From contig CAMZFK010000005.1 in the NCBI GenBank assembly GCA_947306055.1, forward strand, positions 1 through 36,476: a stretch of 36,476 bases of DNA, written 5' to 3'. A program made the translations under genes and the position numbers. The notes beneath the pieces are model-generated. The model ran no database searches. It had not been told where the DNA came from and was given only the letters and a program-made list of their open reading frames with translations. This stretch comes from an uncultured Candidatus Saccharibacteria bacterium (GTDB lineage Bacteria > Patescibacteriota > Saccharimonadia > Saccharimonadales > Saccharimonadaceae). Below, in pieces: positions 31,777 through 36,476 of the stretch. Positions within the stretch are counted from its first letter, which is position 1, and each line of letters starts with the position of its first letter.

Positions 31777-32382
31777 ATGCTGCCTCAGGCACTAAATGAC
31801 GTAATAGAAGCCCTCGGTATGCTTCCGGGAGTAGGGCCACGTACGGCTGAGCGATACGCCTATTATCTTTTTAAGTCTAACGACAAAATTGCAGAAAATA
31901 TTTCGACCGCCCTTTTTCATCTGCATTCCGGGGTAAAACTTTGTCCCGTGACTTTCGCACTAATCGACGCAGACGAAGACTTATCGCCATTTTACACTGA
32001 CCCTAAACGCGACAAACAGACGATTTTGGTAGTAGAAGAACCGCTTGATATTTACGCTATTGAGCAAACAAAGGCCTATACTGGCACCTATCATGTGCTT
32101 GGCGGGGCGATTTCGCCGATTGACGGTATTACTCCGGAACAATTGCATATTTCCGAGCTGATTAAGCGCGTTAAAGACGACGGCGTCAAAGAAGTAATTA
32201 TCGCGACTAACCCTTCTGTAGAAGGGGAATCTACCGCGCTCTTGATTGAAAAGTTATTGCGTAATGAGAATCCAGAACTAAAAATCACGCGTCTAGCAAG
32301 AGGTTTACCGCTCGGCATCGACCTCTCGTATGCAGATCAGATCACCCTCTCTGCAGCACTCGAAAATCGTACTGATCTCTAG
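31777..32382 (+). CDS. recR: Recombination protein RecR lacking the zinc finger
   Basis: A 201-aa protein of normal length. It has the N-terminal helix-hairpin-helix (IEALGMLPGVGPRTAERYAYYL), the Toprim domain (ILVVEEPLDIYAIEQT, YHVLGGAISPIDGI, EVIIATNPSVEGESTALLI) and the C-terminal RLARGLPLGIDLSYADQITLSAALENR. The four-Cys zinc finger between them is reduced to one Cys (GVKLCPVTFALIDADEDLSPFYTD), so no zinc site is possible there. RecR acts with RecO/RecF in loading RecA at gaps. It starts 2 bases after ybaB. Confidence 0.93.
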   Translation: MLPQALNDVIEALGMLPGVGPRTAERYAYYLFKSNDKIAENISTALFHLHSGVKLCPVTFALIDADEDLSPFYTDPKRDKQTILVVEEPLDIYAIEQTKAYTGTYHVLGGAISPIDGITPEQLHISELIKRVKDDGVKEVIIATNPSVEGESTALLIEKLLRNENPELKITRLARGLPLGIDLSYADQITLSAALENRTDL

Positions 32383-32807
32383 ATTACGTTTCGGCGATGG
32401 TTGACTTTGTAGGCACGAATCTTAGCAAATTTGGCAGCTAAAACATCCGTAGACCATTTATCACCTAGCATTACGGCAAACTTTGGTTCAACACCAGAAT
32501 CTTTTATTGCTTCCGTCAATTTTGTGCTAAGCGGCTTCTTGGCCCACCAAACACACGGGACATCAATCGGTTCACAAAACTTTTTCATCATTTTTTTGCG
32601 TCCATTATTTGAAATAATGATAATTTTTACACCTGCAGATTTGACGCTTTTAACCCATCCTGCCAATTCCTCGGCTGGCTCCTTTTCTGAATGAAGCCTC
32701 AGCGTATTGTCAAAATCACAAAGAATTAATTTGACATTTTCTTTTACTAGCAACTCTGGAGTAATCTCTTCAAATCTTTCAAATTTTTTGTCTGCATGTA
32801 AACACAT
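32379..32807 (-). CDS. YqeG-like HAD-superfamily phosphatase
   Basis: A 142-aa protein with HAD motifs: CDFDNTL (motif I with the nucleophile Asp, about 31), IIISNNG (motif II), KKP (motif III Lys) and MLGDKWSTDVLAA (motif IV). The size and DFDNTL/GDKWSTD wording are typical of YqeG/Gep4-like phosphatases, which may act on phosphatidylglycerophosphate or an unknown phosphoester. The 3' end overlaps recR by 4 bases (convergent). The start lies 18 bases from the divergent DHH gene. Confidence 0.82.
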   Translation of the reverse strand: MCLHADKKFERFEEITPELLVKENVKLILCDFDNTLRLHSEKEPAEELAGWVKSVKSAGVKIIIISNNGRKKMMKKFCEPIDVPCVWWAKKPLSTKLTEAIKDSGVEPKFAVMLGDKWSTDVLAAKFAKIRAYKVNHRRNVI

Positions 32808-32825
32808 GTTATAATAATACCATAT
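32808..32825. promoter_or_regulatory. 18-bp divergent promoter between two near-leaderless genes
   Basis: Plus strand: TGT-TATAAT (box 32810-32815) lies 10 bases before ATG 32826. Minus strand: TATTAT (32814-32819) lies 6 bases before ATG 32807. The two -10 boxes overlap by two bases, so polymerase can occupy only one direction at a time. Confidence 0.5.
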
Positions 32826-33812
32826 ATGTATTCTGTTTTCACTGATTTTATTAAAGACAAAAAATCTATCACCATTATCCAGGCAGAAAATCCCGATGGC
32901 GATTCTCTTGGCTCGGCGATCGCTCTGGATTATATTTTAAGCGACATCGATGTGACGCTTTATTGTCCAGTAGATATTCCTAAGTATCTGCATTATTTTC
33001 CAGACTGGTCAAGGGTTACAAATGAGTTCAATTACAAATCTGACGGATATATCATCGTAGATACGGCAGCAGAAGTATTGCTATCTAAGCTTCTTGAGGA
33101 TACCGCCATCCGCAATCGTCTATATTCTGCGCCAGTCTTAGTGCTCGACCATCATGAGACGGAAGACGACTTGAATTTCCCGCACCAAAGCATCATTGAA
33201 GTACGACCAGCTTGCGCTGAGCTGATTTATGAAATTGCTAAGACTGAAAATTTGCCAATCGATAAATCTGCTGCTGAGGCAATCTTTTCTGGAATATTAT
33301 CAGATACACTAGGATTTACGAGCTCGTCTGTGACCGATCGGACTTTTGAAATCGCCGCCGAGCTTACCCGCATCGGAGCGAACATCAGCGAGCTCGAGGA
33401 GCGTCGTCGTGAATTTATGAAAAAATCACCACGGATTCTAGATTATAAGGCAGATTTAATCAAGCGTATCGATTACTCATTAGATAATGCACTTGCTACC
33501 GTCCATATCCCTTGGGACGATATTCAAGAATATTCAGACGAGTATAATCCAAACGTCTTAATCCTAGAAGAATTGCGTCTTGTCGAAGGGGTACGAGTAG
33601 GTGTGGCAGTCAAGACTTATCCTGACGGTAAAGTCACCGGCAAAATTCGCTGCTCTAACGATGCGGCAATCGCCGATAAGATTGCGGAATTTTACGGTGG
33701 TGGCGGTCACCCGTACGCGGCAGGATTTAGAACATATGACACGTCTTATGATGAAGTCGTAAAAGATTTAGTGGATTTGGTCCCAAAACTTTTGGAGGAA
33801 GAGAATGTTTAA
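32826..33812 (+). CDS. DHH/DHHA1 phosphoesterase (NrnA-like) with altered motif I
   Basis: A 328-aa protein with AENPDGDSLGSA (motif I, about 21), IIVDTA (motif II), VLDHHET (DHH motif III, about 101), an Asp in SGILSDTLGF (motif IV) and the DHHA1 signature FYGGGGHPYAAGF near the C-terminus. NrnA-type enzymes degrade nanoRNA and pAp, or cyclic dinucleotides. The His that normally opens motif I (HxNPDGD) is Ala here. First gene of a three-gene overlapping operon with the hydrolase and cysS. Confidence 0.88.
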   Translation: MYSVFTDFIKDKKSITIIQAENPDGDSLGSAIALDYILSDIDVTLYCPVDIPKYLHYFPDWSRVTNEFNYKSDGYIIVDTAAEVLLSKLLEDTAIRNRLYSAPVLVLDHHETEDDLNFPHQSIIEVRPACAELIYEIAKTENLPIDKSAAEAIFSGILSDTLGFTSSSVTDRTFEIAAELTRIGANISELEERRREFMKKSPRILDYKADLIKRIDYSLDNALATVHIPWDDIQEYSDEYNPNVLILEELRLVEGVRVGVAVKTYPDGKVTGKIRCSNDAAIADKIAEFYGGGGHPYAAGFRTYDTSYDEVVKDLVDLVPKLLEEENV

Positions 33813-34566
33813 TAAGATAAAATACGGTTTATTGCGTCGACCACTCGAGTTATGTAAAACTCATGATTTTTGTAAAAGTGGCTCTCCGAAGCTTACGGTA
33901 GTATTTATCCATGGTATAGCGGCGGACTCATCAAGTTTTTCTAAAGCTATCCGCTATCTCGAAGGGACAATGTCGATGCAGGATGTAAGATTCGTGGCTT
34001 TTGATTTACTTGGCGCAGGGAAGTCTTACAGAGCTGATAAGCTTAACTATGATTTCGGTGAGCAACTTGAGGCTCTCGACAATTCCATCAAGAAACTCAA
34101 TTCGGATGTTCCTATTGTTATAGTTGCTCATTCGATGGGAACAATGCTTGCTACGCGTTTTTTGGATAATCACCGCAAGATTATTAAGAGTCTCATTTTG
34201 GTATCACCACCAGTCTATCGCGCCGAAGATATCAAAAATCCATTATTTGAACAGGCGATGGCCGGTTTTCGTGAAGTAGTTGGACGGAAAAATCGTGAAA
34301 TACTAAAAAGTAAAGCATTTAATTCTGAAATTAAAAATATAGTAATGAATACAAAAAATTATGATTATCTCCTAAATATATCTAAGCCATCTGTATTGAT
34401 TTACGGTAAACTAGATGAAATAATCGCGCCGTTCAATATCCCGACGCTTCTAAAGAAAAATCCCAACATCACAGCCATACAGACGAGCGATTCGCATAGC
34501 ATTTCGCACGAAAAATATGCAAAGATTCTTGAGATATTAGAAAGGACTTTGAATGAGACTATATAA
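33805..34566 (+). CDS. Alpha/beta hydrolase
   Basis: A 253-aa soluble protein with the oxyanion motif FIHGIAAD (about 34), nucleophile elbow VAHSMGT (about 109), acid in YGKLDEIIAPF (about 195) and His in DSHSISHEKY (about 225). The substrate is not predictable. The start overlaps the DHH gene in ATGTTTAA (8 bases) behind GGAGG, and the end overlaps cysS by 14 bases, so all three are coupled. Confidence 0.85.
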   Translation: MFNKIKYGLLRRPLELCKTHDFCKSGSPKLTVVFIHGIAADSSSFSKAIRYLEGTMSMQDVRFVAFDLLGAGKSYRADKLNYDFGEQLEALDNSIKKLNSDVPIVIVAHSMGTMLATRFLDNHRKIIKSLILVSPPVYRAEDIKNPLFEQAMAGFREVVGRKNREILKSKAFNSEIKNIVMNTKNYDYLLNISKPSVLIYGKLDEIIAPFNIPTLLKKNPNITAIQTSDSHSISHEKYAKILEILERTLNETI

Positions 34567-35971
34567 TACTCTTACTCGAAAATTAGAAGACTTTAAGCCT
34601 ATTGGCGACATCGTAAAGATTTATACTTGTGGGCCGACGGTCTATAGTTTTCCGCATATTGGAAATTATGCAGCGTACACGTATTGGGACTTGCTTGTCC
34701 GTACGCTTAAGGCGAACGGCTACAATGTGAAGCGCGTACTTAATCTGACGGATGTAGGACATCTCACTTCAGACGGAGACGAGGGCGAAGACAAACTCGA
34801 AAAAGGCGCCGCGCGCGAGGGAAAGTCGCCTTTTGAAATTGCAGATTTTTATTCTAAAGTATATCTCGATAATTATGCGAAGCTAAATCTTTTGCCAGCA
34901 GATATTGTAGCGCGGGCAACGGATTATATCGAGGAAGACAAAGCAGCTGTGGACAAAATGCTAGCTAGTGGGTTTGCCTACGAGACGACCGATGGCGTTT
35001 ACTATGATACCTCCAAATTCCCAGGGTATGCTGATTTTGCTAGGCTGAATCTCGAAGGCTTGCAGGCTGGTGCGCGCGTAGAGTTTAGTAATGAAAAAAG
35101 AAATGCGGCGGATTTTGCAGTGTGGAAATTTATCCAGCCAGGCGAAAAGCACGCAATGCGTTGGGATTATCTTGGGCGGCCTGGCTATCCTGGTTGGCAT
35201 CTAGAATGCTCGACCATCATTCAAAAAGAGCTCGGGCAGCCGATTGATATTCATACCGGTGGAGTTGATCATATTCCGGTGCATCACACTAATGAAATCG
35301 CGCAGTCTTATGCGCTTTCCGATAAGCCACTTGCAAATTACTGGATACACTGCGATTTTATTACGATTGATGGTGAAAAAATTTCAAAATCGCTTGGCAA
35401 TACTTACACCTTGGAGGATTTAGCTGAGCGCGGATATTCGCCGATGGACTATAAAATGTGGCTTCTTATGGGACACTATCAGGGCACTAGGAATTTCACG
35501 TTTGATAGCCTTGAGGGCGCAAAGAATCGCAGAAATAATTGGCGCGCGAGAATCGCCGAGTGCTATCAGGGTGATACATCGACGGGTGACGCCGCTGGGG
35601 GGACCCCCGCCGGAGCCCCTGCGACGGTGGGGGAAACTGCGGCGGCAGGACCCGTCGAGATTCCGTCTGCTTTCAATCGGATTCTCGCCGCGGTGAATGA
35701 GAATCTTAATTCGGCGGAGGCGTTTGCAATTATTGACAACTCCGACCTAACACTTTCTGATTGGGAAAAGGTCGATGAATTGTTTGGACTTAAATTAATT
35801 GCCGATACACCAGATGTCTCGGCAGAAGTTTACGATTTGATTCGTGAGCGCGAGGCGGCACGCGAGGCAAAAGATTTTGCTAGGTCAGATGAAATTCGCG
35901 ACCAGCTCGCCGCGCAAAATATCCTGGTTCGCGACACCGCAGACGGCTCGATTTGGCAATATATCAAATAA
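34553..35971 (+). CDS. cysS: Cysteinyl-tRNA synthetase with a GC-rich Ala/Gly insertion
   Basis: A 472-aa class I synthetase. YTCGPTVYSFPHIGN carries the first zinc Cys and the HIGH-type signature (HIGN), GWHLECSTI the second Cys, DHIPVHHTNEIAQS the His/Glu ligands, and GEKISKSLGN the KMSKS motif. After the KMSKS region a roughly 30-residue low-complexity insert (DAAGGTPAGAPATVGETAAAGP, shown in part) lies at about 340-370, encoded by unusually GC-rich DNA. AGGA precedes the start. Confidence 0.95.
   Translation: MRLYNTLTRKLEDFKPIGDIVKIYTCGPTVYSFPHIGNYAAYTYWDLLVRTLKANGYNVKRVLNLTDVGHLTSDGDEGEDKLEKGAAREGKSPFEIADFYSKVYLDNYAKLNLLPADIVARATDYIEEDKAAVDKMLASGFAYETTDGVYYDTSKFPGYADFARLNLEGLQAGARVEFSNEKRNAADFAVWKFIQPGEKHAMRWDYLGRPGYPGWHLECSTIIQKELGQPIDIHTGGVDHIPVHHTNEIAQSYALSDKPLANYWIHCDFITIDGEKISKSLGNTYTLEDLAERGYSPMDYKMWLLMGHYQGTRNFTFDSLEGAKNRRNNWRARIAECYQGDTSTGDAAGGTPAGAPATVGETAAAGPVEIPSAFNRILAAVNENLNSAEAFAIIDNSDLTLSDWEKVDELFGLKLIADTPDVSAEVYDLIREREAAREAKDFARSDEIRDQLAAQNILVRDTADGSIWQYIK
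35571..35660 (+). other. GC-rich low-complexity patch inside cysS
   Basis: About 90 bases with runs such as GGGGGGACCCCC stand out from the AT-rich surroundings. They encode a Gly/Ala/Pro/Thr linker between the catalytic part and the C-terminal helical domain of cysteinyl-tRNA synthetase. The reading frame is intact. Confidence 0.6.
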
Positions 35972-36349
35972 TTACTTGCGTTTCAGGCCGAGAAATCCGA
36001 TACCGATAAAGGTCATCCCGGCAAAAAATAGAATCATGATTTTGACCTCAAGGGTATATTTTTCTGTTGCGTCATAGCCTGAAACTATTTCTTCGCAAAG
36101 TCTTGTCTCGGCTGGAGAATAAACCTCCTCGGACCCTGGCGCGCCGTTGCACACCTTATAAAGTATATCGGCGGCATGTGGCCTATTATCATAATCCAAT
36201 CTCCACTCTGTCCATCTTGCGCACAGAAAAAGAGTAACTGCGGCAAGACCCAAGAATGCTATACTAAAAATTATACTTATTATTTTACCAAAAGGTATCT
36301 TTTTGATTTTGTGTTCTTTTTTAAAATCCTTTTCCTTATCTTCTTCCAT
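35972..36349 (-). CDS. Small membrane protein with two helices, unknown
   Basis: A 125-aa protein: a highly charged cytoplasmic start (MEEDKEKDFKKEHKIKK), a helix at about 21-44, an extracellular loop of about 55 residues with two cysteines (KVCNGAPG, TRLCEEI) that could pair, and a second helix at about 102-121 ending in KRK. No family recognised. Its stop abuts the cysS stop with no intervening base. The start is set by the -10 box 6 bases upstream. Confidence 0.62.
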   Translation of the reverse strand: MEEDKEKDFKKEHKIKKIPFGKIISIIFSIAFLGLAAVTLFLCARWTEWRLDYDNRPHAADILYKVCNGAPGSEEVYSPAETRLCEEIVSGYDATEKYTLEVKIMILFFAGMTFIGIGFLGLKRK

Positions 36350-36355
36350 AAGGAA

Positions 36356-36361
36356 ATTATA
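36356..36361 (-). promoter_or_regulatory. Extended -10 (TGA-TATAAT) of leaderless small membrane protein
   Basis: On the minus strand TGA-TATAAT follows directly on the tgt stop codon and ends 6 bases before the ATG at 36349. Confidence 0.6.
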
Positions 36362-36364
36362 TCA

Positions 36365-36476
36365 TTACTTGTAATAGCGCGACAAGAACTCGGTTTTATA
36401 AGAATTAAAAGTGTCATCCATGAGGCTTTCGCGGATTTTATCCGTGAGACTTACAACGAAATGTTCATTATGGATA
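36365..36476 (-). CDS. tgt: C-terminus of tRNA-guanine transglycosylase (partial)
   Basis: The last 37 codons of a minus-strand gene, cut by the window edge and too short for the ORF track. The sequence IHNEHFVVSLTDKIRESL, followed by FNSYKTEFLSRYYK, matches the C-terminal helix pattern of Tgt (HNLxFxxxLxxxIRxAI...FxxFxxxFLxxY). Tgt exchanges guanine for a queuosine precursor in GUN-anticodon tRNAs. The assignment rests on this short stretch only. Confidence 0.68.
   Translation of the reverse strand, partial: IHNEHFVVSLTDKIRESLMDDTFNSYKTEFLSRYYK

Overview
The window looks like a chromosomal segment of a Candidatus Saccharibacteria (TM7) or closely related Patescibacteria/CPR genome. The reasons are the moderately AT-rich, extremely compact layout, the short or 'minimal' versions of several housekeeping proteins (RecR and DnaX without their usual zinc-binding cysteines), a 175-aa protein of a type I associate with CPR genomes placed directly before dnaX, many membrane-anchored or secreted proteins of unknown function, and single-domain envelope enzymes. 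TGA is used as a normal stop (e.g. 1718-1720, 21528-21530), so the UGA-Gly code of Gracilibacteria/Absconditabacteria is not used. No insertion sequence, prophage, CRISPR array or integrase is visible.

Layout. (1) 1-7584: a minus-strand gene start at the left edge, tRNA-Trp immediately followed by a membrane-anchored NodB polysaccharide deacetylase, a P-loop kinase, a YgjP-like metalloprotease, a small HATPase-like protein, a sortase, an inverting-type GH97 alpha-glucosidase, a CapA-like protein and a class A beta-lactamase-fold serine hydrolase. (2) 7567-11149, minus strand: a four-gene operon, VTC-domain protein > DUF4956 membrane protein > Cthe_2159-type beta-helix protein > CAP-domain protein. 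(3) 11187-16444: a 229-aa secreted orphan with its own promoter, 5' stem-loop and terminator, then a 1450-aa secreted protein with diverged internal repeats. (4) 16483-19303: tRNA-Gln, a probable acyltransferase and a glucan phosphorylase. (5) 19281-23803: a rearranged ribosomal/transcription block: secE-nusG, rplK, an inserted orphan gene, rplA, then rplJ-rplL inverted on the other strand behind a clear L10 leader. (6) 23795-26649: a DUF4203-like membrane protein, a SufS-like cysteine desulfurase and a membrane thioredoxin-fold protein. (7) 26711-32382: the replication/repair row: unknown CPR protein, dnaX, dnaB, a GT-C-like membrane protein, ybaB, recR. (8) 32379-36476: YqeG-like phosphatase, DHH phosphoesterase, alpha/beta hydrolase, cysS, a small two-helix membrane protein and the C-terminus of tgt at the right edge.

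How it works together. Two kinds of gene start recur. Many genes (at least 16) have an extended -10 box (TGN-TATAAT) whose 3' end lies only 6-11 bases, most often exactly 6, from the start codon, so their mRNAs should be leaderless. Translation-machinery genes and the two orphans instead have a TTGAC-like -35, a 17-bp spacer, a TATAAT box, a leader with Shine-Dalgarno site, and often a terminator. Operon-internal genes start by overlap with the preceding stop codon. The envelope genes (deacetylase, sortase, CapA, serine hydrolase, CAP protein, VTC/DUF4956/Cthe_2159, giant secreted protein) point to a cell surface heavily invested in attachment and wall remodelling, which suits an episymbiotic lifestyle; this last step is inference.

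No intergenic stretch exceeds 300 bases. The longest gaps (about 130-170 bases) are filled by promoters, leaders and terminators listed below.
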